Source: Shewanella fodinae
GTDB taxonomy: Bacteria; Pseudomonadota; Gammaproteobacteria; Enterobacterales; Shewanellaceae
Length of the DNA stretch: 64,000 nucleotides
Assembly: GCF_014651955.1 (NCBI RefSeq)
Contig: NZ_BMXW01000007.1
Span: forward strand, 122,508-186,507
Reading direction: 5' to 3'
Shown here: in pieces, positions 34,579 through 43,249 of the stretch
Numbering within the stretch: the stretch's first letter is position 1
Layout of the letters: the number at the start of each line of letters is the position of its first letter
The notes under the pieces: generated by a model
Databases searched by the model: none
Told to the model about the DNA's origin: nothing
The model's input: only the letters and a program-made list of their open reading frames with translations
Translations under genes and position numbers: made by a program

Positions 34579-36900
34579 TTAGCGTCTTGATCGGGAGGCG
34601 TAATGCTTGAGAAGTCCCGGAACATCAAGAATAAGCGCAATCCCCCCGTCCGAAGTAATAGTGGCTCCGGCCATGCCCGGCGTTCCATGCAACAAGGCGC
34701 CCAAAGGTTTAATCACCACTTCTTCTTGACCAATCAATGCGTCGACCACAAAACCTATCTGTTTCATTCCTAGCTGCACAATAACCACGTGCCCCAGGCG
34801 TTTTTCTCCACTTTTGAAACTGCGGGGATGACGATTGAGCCATTGTTCGAGATAGAACAGCGGTATTGCCTTCTCCCGCACAATAACGGTCAGTTGTCCA
34901 TCAACAACGTTAGTCTTGCCAAGATCCAGATGGAAAATCTCATTGACACTGGACAACGGCAAGGCAAAGACCTGTTTGGCCACTTCCACCATCAACGTTG
35001 GCATAATCGCCAAGGTCAGTGGCACTTTGATTTCCAGCCGAGTTCCCTTACCTTTGGCAGAATCAATGTGCACCGAACCGTTTAGCTGAGTAATGCGGGT
35101 TTTCACCACATCCATACCAACGCCACGGCCAGAAATGTCTGAAATTTCGGTCTTAGTAGAAAAACCTGGGGCAAAAATCAGATTATAGGCGTCCTGATCT
35201 GACATTCTGGCGGCGGTATCTTCATCCAGCACACCGCGTTTAATCGCAATGGCTTTAAGCTTTTCAGGATCCATACCTGCGCCATCATCTTCTATTTTCA
35301 GAAGAATATGGTCACCTTCCTGACTTGCCGATAGGGTTATGATACCCGTCCGAGATTTACCGATAGATTCACGCACATCGGGCATTTCAATGCCATGATC
35401 CACAGAGTTACGTACTAAATGCACTAATGGGTCTGCTAGTGCCTCAACCAAATTCTTATCTAGGTCGGTTTCTTCGCCGACCATGCGCAATTCAATGTCT
35501 TTATTGAGACTGCGGGCGAGATCGCGCACCACTCTAGGGAAACGGCCAAAGACTTTCTTGATTGGCTGCATACGGGTTTTCATCACCGCGCCCTGCAGAT
35601 CAGAAGTCACCAAATCCAAGTTAGCCAACGCCTTGCTCATTGCCTCATCTTCGCGGGAAATGCCAAGACTCACCAACCGGTTACGCACCAGTACCAGTTC
35701 ACCCACCATGTTCATGATCTGGTCCAAACGTGCAGTATCGACACGCACGGTAGTCTCTGCCTGAGGGGCACTACTCCCCGCTGGGGCGACAGCCTTACTG
35801 GCAGTTTCTTTGGCCGGAGCCGGAACTTTAGGTTCGGATGATGCTGCAGCTTTCATCGCTTTAGGCGCTTCTGCAGCTTTGGGGGTTGCAACGGCTTTAG
35901 GCGTTGCAGCGGCTTTGGACGTTGGAACGTTAGCGGCAGGTGCAGCTTGAGGAGTTACCTTTGCGGCAGGAGCTTGTGTCGCGGCAGTATCTTCAGCTTC
36001 AAGGCCAGGCGCTTTACCTTTACCATGTAACTGATCCAGCAAAGCTTCAAATTCATCTTCAGAAATTTCATCCGAGTCAACTGTGTGCCCGGCCGTTTCA
36101 GCCGCTACAGGTTTAGCATCGGGATTGACTGAAAATTTGCCCTTGCCGTGGAGATCGTCCAACAACGCTTCAAACTCGTCATCACTGATGTCGTCGCTGT
36201 CGCTAGCCGCCGGCGCTTTCGCATCTGAGCCTGAAGCACCGGTTGCAGAGGGGCCTTTGCCTTTACCATGCAAGGCATCAAGCAAGGCTTCAAATTCTGA
36301 TTCTTCAATATCATCGATGCTGCCGTTAGCCGCTGGCGCTTCAGCCGCTGTAGGTTCTGTCGATGGCGTTGCTGCGACAGATTCAAGCATCTCATCAAAA
36401 AGCGCATCAGCACTATCAGTCGTTTCTTCTATGGCAGCCTCAGCTGTAGTATCTTCAGCAGCTTCTTCTGTCGACTCAAGGCTATTACTGGATTCTGAAG
36501 GCAATGGGGCACCAGAACTCAGCAGTTTCAGATTGGCCAGCAGCTGCGGATCTGCTGGTTGCTGTTCTTCACCTGCTTGAGTCTGGCTAAACATCACATT
36601 GATGGCATCTAACGCCTGTAGAATGATATCCATCAGTTCGGCGCTGACACTGCGTTTACCGGTACGCAATAAATCGAAGGTGTTTTCCGCCTCGTGGCAA
36701 ACATCCACCATGGGCGCAAGTCCCAGGAACCCGGCCCCACCTTTCACGGTATGGAAACCGCGGAAAATGGCATTCAACAGGTCGGTATCTCCTGGATTAT
36801 TTTCTAACTGCACCAGCTGCTCCTGCAGCAGCTCCAAAATCTCTCCGGCTTCGATTAAAAAATCCTGCAGGATCTCTTCATCAACATCAAAGGCCATCAA
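34579..36900 (-). CDS. cheA: Chemotaxis histidine kinase CheA
   Basis: A 773-residue CheA (or one shorter if the second ATG is used). The HPt domain has FRGFHTVKGGAGFLG with phospho-acceptor His50. Residues 130-380 are a long acidic then Ala/Pro/Lys-rich linker with three repeats of EFEALLD-x-LHGKGK (see separate entry) in place of a classic P2 domain. Dimerisation helices begin at VRVDTARLDQIMNMVGELV, and the ATPase has LVHLVRNSVDHGIE (N box), IEDDGAGMD (G1) and GRGVGMDVV (G2). The CheW-like domain ends the protein. It phosphorylates CheY and CheB. Confidence 0.97.
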   Translation of the reverse strand: MMAFDVDEEILQDFLIEAGEILELLQEQLVQLENNPGDTDLLNAIFRGFHTVKGGAGFLGLAPMVDVCHEAENTFDLLRTGKRSVSAELMDIILQALDAINVMFSQTQAGEEQQPADPQLLANLKLLSSGAPLPSESSNSLESTEEAAEDTTAEAAIEETTDSADALFDEMLESVAATPSTEPTAAEAPAANGSIDDIEESEFEALLDALHGKGKGPSATGASGSDAKAPAASDSDDISDDEFEALLDDLHGKGKFSVNPDAKPVAAETAGHTVDSDEISEDEFEALLDQLHGKGKAPGLEAEDTAATQAPAAKVTPQAAPAANVPTSKAAATPKAVATPKAAEAPKAMKAAASSEPKVPAPAKETASKAVAPAGSSAPQAETTVRVDTARLDQIMNMVGELVLVRNRLVSLGISREDEAMSKALANLDLVTSDLQGAVMKTRMQPIKKVFGRFPRVVRDLARSLNKDIELRMVGEETDLDKNLVEALADPLVHLVRNSVDHGIEMPDVRESIGKSRTGIITLSASQEGDHILLKIEDDGAGMDPEKLKAIAIKRGVLDEDTAARMSDQDAYNLIFAPGFSTKTEISDISGRGVGMDVVKTRITQLNGSVHIDSAKGKGTRLEIKVPLTLAIMPTLMVEVAKQVFALPLSSVNEIFHLDLGKTNVVDGQLTVIVREKAIPLFYLEQWLNRHPRSFKSGEKRLGHVVIVQLGMKQIGFVVDALIGQEEVVIKPLGALLHGTPGMAGATITSDGGIALILDVPGLLKHYASRSRR
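36013..36297 (-). repeat. Three in-frame copies of a 14-residue motif in CheA linker
   Basis: CheA residues 202-215, 242-255 and 283-296 read EFEALLDALHGKGK, EFEALLDDLHGKGK and EFEALLDQLHGKGK, each preceded by an acidic stretch (DD-x-E/S). The period is 40-41 residues. A weaker similar segment, ALFDEMLES, lies near residue 166. Confidence 0.95.
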
Positions 36901-36912
36901 TATGACTCCTCA

Positions 36913-37650
36913 TCAGAATCCCAGACTAGAGAGCAAATCGTCTACTTCATCCTGTCCGGTAACCACGTCCTGACGTGATCCAGCATTATGAATAGGTCCT
37001 TCAGCATCAATATTACTTTCACGAATGCTGACTAGACTCTCGTTAGGTTGTGCCCCAAACATGGTCAATAGTGATACAAGATTTCTTTCTACTTCTTTTA
37101 CTAAATCAATCACCCGGCGGATCATCTGCCCAGTCAGATCCTGGAAATCCTGTGCTAACAGTATTTGGTTGAGCAGTTCGTGCAGTCGTCCAGAGTCAGC
37201 CTCAGTCTGCACCATAAAGTGCTGCACATCGTGACACAGGGTCTTGAACTCATCGAGTGACAGATTCCGACGCATCAGTCTGTCCCACGTGGGTTTAATA
37301 TTAGCAAGGCTAACGCTGAGCGCATCGGACAGTGGCAAACACTCTTCCACGGCATCCATGGTTTTATTGGCCGCCTGTTCTGTCATGTCGATAACAAAAC
37401 TCAGACGTTCTTTCGCATCTGGGATATCGTTATTCGCCAGCTCCACTAATCGATTATCCAGCTGAAACTCGTTCAATGCATTGTGGAGCTGCCGCGTCAG
37501 TTTACCGACTTCAGCAAACAGTTCTTGCTGGATAGGTTGCGATAACTCACGGACCAGTTCATCAGCTTGTTGTTGTTCGCCAGCTGATAGCAGTTCCACT
37601 AGGCGCTGAGCCTGTTCGAGCGTAATGAGTCCGGTGTTTTCTGCCTTCAT
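36913..37650 (-). CDS. cheZ: Protein phosphatase CheZ
   Basis: About 245 residues from the ATG at 37650, which follows a GGGGG purine stretch and does not run into cheY; the longer frame to 37740 would overlap cheY. VIDMTEQAANKTMDAVEECLP holds the catalytic helix, and LAQDFQDLTGQMIRRVI is the Gln/Asp active-site helix. The C-terminus GQDEVDDLLSSLGF is the classic CheY-binding tail. It removes phosphate from CheY. Confidence 0.95.
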   Translation of the reverse strand: MKAENTGLITLEQAQRLVELLSAGEQQQADELVRELSQPIQQELFAEVGKLTRQLHNALNEFQLDNRLVELANNDIPDAKERLSFVIDMTEQAANKTMDAVEECLPLSDALSVSLANIKPTWDRLMRRNLSLDEFKTLCHDVQHFMVQTEADSGRLHELLNQILLAQDFQDLTGQMIRRVIDLVKEVERNLVSLLTMFGAQPNESLVSIRESNIDAEGPIHNAGSRQDVVTGQDEVDDLLSSLGF

Positions 37651-37663
37651 AGCGCCCCCAAGC

Positions 37664-38047
37664 TCAACCAAGTCGTTCAAAGATTTTGTCCAACTTCTCT
37701 TTAAGGGTTGCGGCGGTGAAAGGTTTAACAACATAACCATTCACTCCGGCCTGGGCGGCAGCGATAATCTGCTCACGCTTAGCTTCCGCGGTAACCATCA
37801 ACACCGGAATATTCTTAAGATTTTCATCCGCGCGAATTGCTCTTAGTAGATCAATTCCTTGCATACCCGGCATGTTCCAGTCGGTGACCACAAAATCAAA
37901 ATCACCTTTCTGCAGCATTGGCAGCGCAGTAGACCCGTCATCGGCTTCTTGGGTGTTATTAAACCCAAGATCCCGTAACAGGTTTTTGATAATCCTTCGC
38001 ATCGTTGAAAAATCATCAACAATGAGAATCTTCATGTTTTTATCCAA
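37664..38047 (-). CDS. cheY: Chemotaxis response regulator CheY
   Basis: A 127-residue single receiver domain: [14 protein letters not shown] acidic pair, [11 protein letters not shown] phospho-acceptor Asp, MVTAEAKRE switch Thr and VKPF Lys. This sequence is the close CheY type that binds FliM and reverses rotation. It is 13 nt before cheZ and 45 nt after fliA. Confidence 0.97.
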   Translation of the reverse strand: MDKNMKILIVDDFSTMRRIIKNLLRDLGFNNTQEADDGSTALPMLQKGDFDFVVTDWNMPGMQGIDLLRAIRADENLKNIPVLMVTAEAKREQIIAAAQAGVNGYVVKPFTAATLKEKLDKIFERLG

Positions 38048-38092
38048 AGTTTCCTCCGCAGAGCTGAATTTTAAAACCGCTCAAAAAACCGT

Positions 38093-38812
38093 TTAGTTCT
38101 GTGTCCAATGCCTGAGTTTTGCTTTAAGCCTGAGCATTGCCTGACTGTGGATCTGACTAACTCTAGACTCACTAACATCTAGAATGGCACCGATTTCTTT
38201 TAAATTGAGCGCTTCATCATAATAAAGCGACAGAACCAGCGCATCTCTTTCCGGCAAAAGCTTAATCGCGTCTGCCAATGCTTCTCGAAACTGATCGTTT
38301 ACCAGCGTGTCATAAGTATCGTTTGCTGCCATTTCATCGGCAAAAAGCGCATCTGGAGCTCCGCCAAGATCCTCGATTCCTATTATTTTACCAGCAGATA
38401 CGTCACTTAATATGTGATGATATTCATCAAGTGACATTTCCAGCCGTTGAGCGATCTCAGCATCTCTAGCATCCCGGCCCAACTCCTGTTCCAGTTCATC
38501 AATGACTTGGGCAATTCTACGTTGATTACGATGAACGGAACGGGGCAACCAGTCGCCACGGCGGATCTCATCGATCATCGCTCCGCGAATACGAATACCG
38601 GCAAACGTTTCAAATTTGGCACCTTTGCTGCCATCAAATTTGGAGGCGGCTTCCAGCAGGCCCATCATCCCGGCTTGCAGCAGATCATCCAGCTGTACCG
38701 ATGCGGGTAAACGCGCCAGCAAATGGTGGGCGATTCGTTTCACCAGCGACGCATACTGGTCAACGATCAAGCTTTTATCGTTAAACCCGGTATACGCGGC
38801 CATTTTATTCAC
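38093..38812 (-). CDS. fliA: Flagellar sigma factor FliA (sigma-28)
   Basis: About 239 residues from a GTG at 38812. GAGGAAGG sits 5-6 nt before this GTG, while the ATG at 38803 is about 15 nt from it, so GTG is the better start; it also gives VNKMAAYT, like the MNK-x-AAYT start I know in Shewanella FliA. Region 2 (LVKRIAHHLLARLPASVQLDDLLQAG, FETFAGIRIRGAMIDEIRRGDW) and region 4 (EALNLKEIGAILDVSESRVSQIHSQA) are typical. It drives late flagellar and chemotaxis genes. It overlaps the flhG stop by 8 nt. Confidence 0.93.
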   Translation of the reverse strand: MNKMAAYTGFNDKSLIVDQYASLVKRIAHHLLARLPASVQLDDLLQAGMMGLLEAASKFDGSKGAKFETFAGIRIRGAMIDEIRRGDWLPRSVHRNQRRIAQVIDELEQELGRDARDAEIAQRLEMSLDEYHHILSDVSAGKIIGIEDLGGAPDALFADEMAANDTYDTLVNDQFREALADAIKLLPERDALVLSLYYDEALNLKEIGAILDVSESRVSQIHSQAMLRLKAKLRHWTQN

Positions 38813-39686
38813 TGGCACCTTCCTCCTGATATTCAGGCTTTTGCACCAACCGCTCGACAAAGAACTCCAAATGACCACCGGGCTGTTGCGGTACAGGCCA
38901 GCTAATCACTTTGTTTGCCAGCCCTTGGTAAGCAATACTCGCTGGCGATTTAGGAAAGGCTTCTACGATCAGTTTCTGCTTACGCACCGACTTACGCAGA
39001 TTTTCATCAAAAGGTATGGTGGCAACCAATTCTAGCGCAACATCGAGGAAACGATCGGTCACTTTGCTCAGTTTAGCAAATAACTCCATGCCTTCCCGCA
39101 AACTGCGCACCATGTTGGCTACAATTTTAAAGCGAAAGACACCGTGTTCCCGACTCAGAATCTTGATCAGTGCATAGGCATCGGTGATGGATGTTGGCTC
39201 ATCACAGACCACCACCAGCACATCCTGTGAGGCCCGAGAAAAACTCAGCACCATGTCAGAAATACCGGCCGCAGTGTCAACGATTAGCACATCAAACTGC
39301 GTTTTCATTTCACTGAAGGCTCGGATCAGTCCGGCATGCTGCGCGGGGCTCAATTCAACCATTGACTGAGTACCCGAGGTAGCGGGAATGATCCCAATAC
39401 CTTTGGGTCCACGGACGATGATGTCATCCAGTTCAGCTTCTCCAGACAATACATGTGACAAGTTGCGTTCGGCCCGCAATCCGAGCATTACATCGACATT
39501 TGCCAATCCCAAGTCAGCATCCAATACCATTACCCGCTTGCCTTTCTCTGCGAGCGCCACGGCGGTATTGATAGCAACGCTGGTCTTGCCTACGCCACCC
39601 TTGCCGCCGGTAACGGCAATTACTTTCACTTTTTCGTTTTGTTGTTGATTTATCATTCGTAAACCACTCGCTTGATCCTGGGTCAT
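38805..39686 (-). CDS. flhG: Flagellar number regulator FlhG (FleN, MinD-like ATPase)
   Basis: About 293 residues from the ATG at 39686, which clears the flhF stop by 7 nt; the open frame continues 7 codons further, overlapping flhF. The N-terminal helix DQASGLRMIN is the conserved FlhF-activating element, followed by VTGGKGGVGKTSVAIN (deviant Walker A), LDADLGLANVDVMLG and VDTAAGISDMVL. It limits flagellar number by acting on FlhF and FlrA. Confidence 0.95.
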   Translation of the reverse strand: MTQDQASGLRMINQQQNEKVKVIAVTGGKGGVGKTSVAINTAVALAEKGKRVMVLDADLGLANVDVMLGLRAERNLSHVLSGEAELDDIIVRGPKGIGIIPATSGTQSMVELSPAQHAGLIRAFSEMKTQFDVLIVDTAAGISDMVLSFSRASQDVLVVVCDEPTSITDAYALIKILSREHGVFRFKIVANMVRSLREGMELFAKLSKVTDRFLDVALELVATIPFDENLRKSVRKQKLIVEAFPKSPASIAYQGLANKVISWPVPQQPGGHLEFFVERLVQKPEYQEEGASE

Positions 39687-39693
39687 AGCTTTA

Positions 39694-41079
39694 CTACTCA
39701 AATGCATAGGTCATTTCATTTGACCTGACTTCAGGGTTGAATTCTGTTGTTTCGCTTTTGTTTAATACGGCCAGCGCCTGTTTGGCTAATCCTAATGTAT
39801 CAGCCACCCGCATATCTTCGGGCACCCGCTGACCATCCGTGGTGTAACTCAATGATAAACCACTTTGGATTAATACACTTAGTGCTGCTCCTAAAGAAAC
39901 TGATTCATCCAGTTTGGTTAATATAGCGCCTGCCAGTGGAATACGCTTGAACTGGTTGATGGCCTCTTCCAGAACGCGCCGCTGCCCTGTGGCTGACAGC
40001 ACCAAAAAACTGCGGATAGGTAGACGGCTGTTGGCGGTAAGGCTATCCAGCTGCTGGCATAAACGCATGTCTCGCTGCCCCATTCCAGCGGTGTCAATTA
40101 ATACCAGTTTACGATTACGGAACTGGTAGACAATCTGTTCCAACTCATTGAGATCTTGGGCTTGCTTCACCGGACATCCCATTATCTTGCCATAAGTTGC
40201 CAATTGCTCAAAGGCTCCAATGCGATAATGATCGGTAGTGATCAATACCACCGAATCTGGACCATGGTGAGCCACGAATCTGGCAGCAATTTTCGCCAGC
40301 GTTGTCGTTTTACCGACCCCCGTGGGTCCCACTAAGGCGACAATGCCGCCCTGGCGCACGATATCGTCACCTTGATTGCTCAGCAGATTAGCCAGTGACT
40401 GTGGTAATGCCTTAACCAAATCCGCAGGCGCATAATGCTGTGACAACCCGGCCAATTTGGCCGCGACTTGCGGCGCAAACTCTGCCTCTAAAAGCTTACG
40501 TTCCAACATGGCACCAACCGGATCATGACGATTTTTATGATCCATCATCAACTCATTGAGCTGGTGCGTTAACAGGCTGCGTAAAGAAGATAACTCCTGA
40601 CGCATAGAATCCAGTTCGAGTTGCTGTTTTGCGTTACCATTTTTGCCATTGAGTGTAGACGTTGGCGTCATATCTTGCAGATTTTGTCTTGGTTTAGCGG
40701 TGCCAGTTTCACCGTTCAAACCTCGCGCCCACGCTGGCAGCTCATTATCTCTTGCTGCAGCTGGCTGTTTAGACAATTGCTGAGTGAGACGATTGTGCTG
40801 CCGCTCAAGCAATGCTTGTAATGAATCTGCGGCTGCGGCAGGCTTGGCTTTAGTTTCGCTGCGTACATGGCCGAGTGACACTTTGTCTTCACTCAAATCA
40901 CTAAATACCGGCGCTTGTGGAACATTAGCCTGCGGTTCGTCATAGTCCACCGCCGCCACAATCTCAATGCCGCCGGTGACTTTCTTGTTCGACATAATCA
41001 CCGCATCGGCCCCGAGGGTATCTTTGACTTGCGCCAGTGCGGCACGCATATCTTTGGCAAAAAAGCGTTTAATTTTCAC
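39694..41079 (-). CDS. flhF: Flagellar biosynthesis GTPase FlhF
   Basis: A 461-residue SRP-type GTPase. The N-terminal basic segment (MKIKRFFAKDMRAALAQVKDTLGADAVIMSN) is the FlhF B-domain start; the G domain has VALVGPTGVGKTTTLAKIAARF, TTDHYRIGAFEQL, VLIDTAGMGQRD and LTKLDE. It recruits the first flagellar parts to the cell pole. It follows flhA by 12 nt. Confidence 0.96.
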   Translation of the reverse strand: MKIKRFFAKDMRAALAQVKDTLGADAVIMSNKKVTGGIEIVAAVDYDEPQANVPQAPVFSDLSEDKVSLGHVRSETKAKPAAAADSLQALLERQHNRLTQQLSKQPAAARDNELPAWARGLNGETGTAKPRQNLQDMTPTSTLNGKNGNAKQQLELDSMRQELSSLRSLLTHQLNELMMDHKNRHDPVGAMLERKLLEAEFAPQVAAKLAGLSQHYAPADLVKALPQSLANLLSNQGDDIVRQGGIVALVGPTGVGKTTTLAKIAARFVAHHGPDSVVLITTDHYRIGAFEQLATYGKIMGCPVKQAQDLNELEQIVYQFRNRKLVLIDTAGMGQRDMRLCQQLDSLTANSRLPIRSFLVLSATGQRRVLEEAINQFKRIPLAGAILTKLDESVSLGAALSVLIQSGLSLSYTTDGQRVPEDMRVADTLGLAKQALAVLNKSETTEFNPEVRSNEMTYAFE

Positions 41080-41091
41080 TCTCTGTTACTC

Positions 41092-43191
41092 CTACTGGCC
41101 CACAGCGGAAACGATACGGATTTGCTTTTCGTCTGGCACTTCCTGATATGAAATCACCCGAAGATTAGGAATCGTGTGCTTGACGAAACGAGACAAGGTG
41201 GCACGCAGCATACCCGATGTCAGTAAAATGGCGGGTTGTCCAACCATTTCCTGCTTCTGCGCTGCGCTGGCGAGGGACTTTTGCATCCGTTCCGCCAGAC
41301 CGGGTTCGATATTCGGACCATCGCCGCCTGTCGCTTGCATTGACTGATGCAACATCTGTTCCAATTCTGGCGCCAAAGTAATGACAGGGATCTCTGCCTC
41401 AGGGCCGGCGATTTCCTGCACAATCATCCGCTTAAGCGCAATGCGCACCGCGGCAGTAAGCACTTCGGTGTCGTTGCTCTTCGGTCCATACTCCAGCAAT
41501 GTCTGGACGATGGTACGGAGATCGCGAATAGAAACCCCTTCGTTAAGCAGATTCTGCATAACTTTAACCACGTTACCCAGCGACATAATGTCAGGCACAA
41601 AACCATCCACCAGTTTCGGGGCGCGTTTGGCCAACATATCCAGCAGCTGCTGTACCTCTTCGTAGCCAAGCAACTTGGCGGCATTATTGGTCAGCAACTG
41701 GCTCAAGTGTGTGGCAATCACCGTTGAGGTATCCACCACGGTATAACCTAGGGTCTGAGCATGTTCACGCAGCTCAGGCGCAATCCATACGGCATCTAGG
41801 CCAAACGCTGGATCTTTGGTTTCTACACCGTCGAGTTTGCCAAATACCTGACCTGGATTGATCGCCAATTCACAATCGTGGCGCACTTCAGCCTCACCAC
41901 ACGCGACCCCCATCAGCGAGATCCGATAGGCACTGGGAGACAAATCCAGATTATCGCGAATATGCACAGCCGGGACTAAAAAGCCCAATTCCTGTGACAG
42001 TTTCTTACGAACCCCTTTGATGCGGCTGAGCAATTCACCGCCTTGCCCTTTATCCACCAGCGGGATCAAACGGTATCCGACTTCCAAACCTATGGTATCC
42101 ACTGGCCGCACATCGTCCCAGCTGAGTTCTTTAGGTTCAGTAAGATTCTTTTCTGTTGGGCCTTTTTTAGCCAGTTCCAGTGCCTGCTGTTTGTTCTTTT
42201 CATTGCGTCTAAAGATAAAAAACGCGCCAGTAGATGCCAGCAGCGCAAAACTCAAAAATGCCAAATGTGGCATCCCGGGGACAATCCCCATCACAAACAA
42301 GACAGCAGCAGCAATGATGAGTGACTTGGGATTGTCAAACATCTGCTGTACGACTTGTTGCCCCATGTCGCCAGACTCGTTCTGACGAGTCACCATTAAC
42401 GCCGCGGCAATGGACAGCAGCAAACCGGGGATCTGAGCAACCAGACCATCACCGATAGTCAACAAGGTATAGATTTCTACTGCCTGAGAAAACCCCAAGC
42501 CATGCTGCACCATACCAATGATGAAGCCGCCCACGATGTTGATACAGAGAATTAAAATACCAGCGATGGCATCGCCTTTGACAAATTTCGAGGCACCGTC
42601 CATGGAACCATAGAAGTCAGCTTCGCTGGTCACTTCGGCCCGGCGCAAGCGCGCTTGATCTTGATTAATAATGCCAGCATTCAGATCGGCGTCGATTGCC
42701 ATCTGCTTCCCTGGCATGGCATCTAATGTAAAGCGGGCGCTTACTTCTGAGATACGACCAGCACCTTTCGTCACAACTGCAAAGTTAATGATGATCAAAA
42801 TGAGGAAAACCACCAGCCCCACTGCATAGTTACCACCAATAACCACTGAGCCGAAGGCCTCGATCACTTTACCCGCGGCATCAGGACCATTGTGGCCTTC
42901 CAGTAACACAACACGGGTAGATGCCACGTTCAGCGCCAAGCGTAGCAAGGTGGCAACCAACAGCACCGTAGGGAACGCTGCAAAATCCAGCGGTCGACTC
43001 GTGTACACCGCAACCAGCAAGACCACTAATGCCAGCGCAATATTGAAGGAAAACAGAATATCCAGCAAAAATGCCGGCATCGGCAACACAATCATCGCCA
43101 GTGTCGCTAAGACAAGTAGCGGGGTACCAATGCCTTTCAACGATGTGGGCTTAACCTGACGTAACTGTCCGAACGTTGCTCTTACATCCAT
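41092..43191 (-). CDS. flhA: Flagellar export protein FlhA
   Basis: A 699-residue FlhA with about eight N-terminal membrane helices, the FHIPEP-type loop (DAMPGKQMAIDADLNAGIINQDQARLRR, with the charged pair used for proton coupling) and a large cytoplasmic domain that docks chaperone-substrate complexes. Length is standard. It has its own sigma-54 promoter just upstream and starts the flhAFG-fliA unit. Confidence 0.97.
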   Translation of the reverse strand: MDVRATFGQLRQVKPTSLKGIGTPLLVLATLAMIVLPMPAFLLDILFSFNIALALVVLLVAVYTSRPLDFAAFPTVLLVATLLRLALNVASTRVVLLEGHNGPDAAGKVIEAFGSVVIGGNYAVGLVVFLILIIINFAVVTKGAGRISEVSARFTLDAMPGKQMAIDADLNAGIINQDQARLRRAEVTSEADFYGSMDGASKFVKGDAIAGILILCINIVGGFIIGMVQHGLGFSQAVEIYTLLTIGDGLVAQIPGLLLSIAAALMVTRQNESGDMGQQVVQQMFDNPKSLIIAAAVLFVMGIVPGMPHLAFLSFALLASTGAFFIFRRNEKNKQQALELAKKGPTEKNLTEPKELSWDDVRPVDTIGLEVGYRLIPLVDKGQGGELLSRIKGVRKKLSQELGFLVPAVHIRDNLDLSPSAYRISLMGVACGEAEVRHDCELAINPGQVFGKLDGVETKDPAFGLDAVWIAPELREHAQTLGYTVVDTSTVIATHLSQLLTNNAAKLLGYEEVQQLLDMLAKRAPKLVDGFVPDIMSLGNVVKVMQNLLNEGVSIRDLRTIVQTLLEYGPKSNDTEVLTAAVRIALKRMIVQEIAGPEAEIPVITLAPELEQMLHQSMQATGGDGPNIEPGLAERMQKSLASAAQKQEMVGQPAILLTSGMLRATLSRFVKHTIPNLRVISYQEVPDEKQIRIVSAVGQ

Positions 43192-43226
43192 CTTTCAGCC
43201 TGAGTTTTGACACTTTGTCTGGTGTA

Positions 43227-43242
43227 GGCAAAATCCAGGCCA
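43227..43242 (-). promoter_or_regulatory. Sigma-54 promoter of flhA
   Basis: The minus strand reads TGGCCTGGATTTTGCC: GG and GC are exactly 10 bp apart as in the -24/-12 consensus TGGCAC-N5-TTGC. It lies in the 58-nt flhB-flhA gap, about 36 nt before the flhA start. Confidence 0.8.
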
Positions 43243-43249
43243 ACCAACG

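Noticed and set aside
35900..36300. Possible CRISPR-like or tandem DNA repeat
   Set aside because: The repeats are protein-level and in frame within cheA; the DNA copies vary at third codon positions and have no uniform spacers.
36083..36580. 165-codon Ser/Ala-rich frame antisense to cheA
   Set aside because: Mirror of the Ala/Asp/Glu-rich CheA linker codons; no start signal or known domain.
37651..37740. N-terminal extension of CheZ to 37740
   Set aside because: It would lie inside cheY; the ATG at 37650 gives the normal CheZ start after a purine-rich site.
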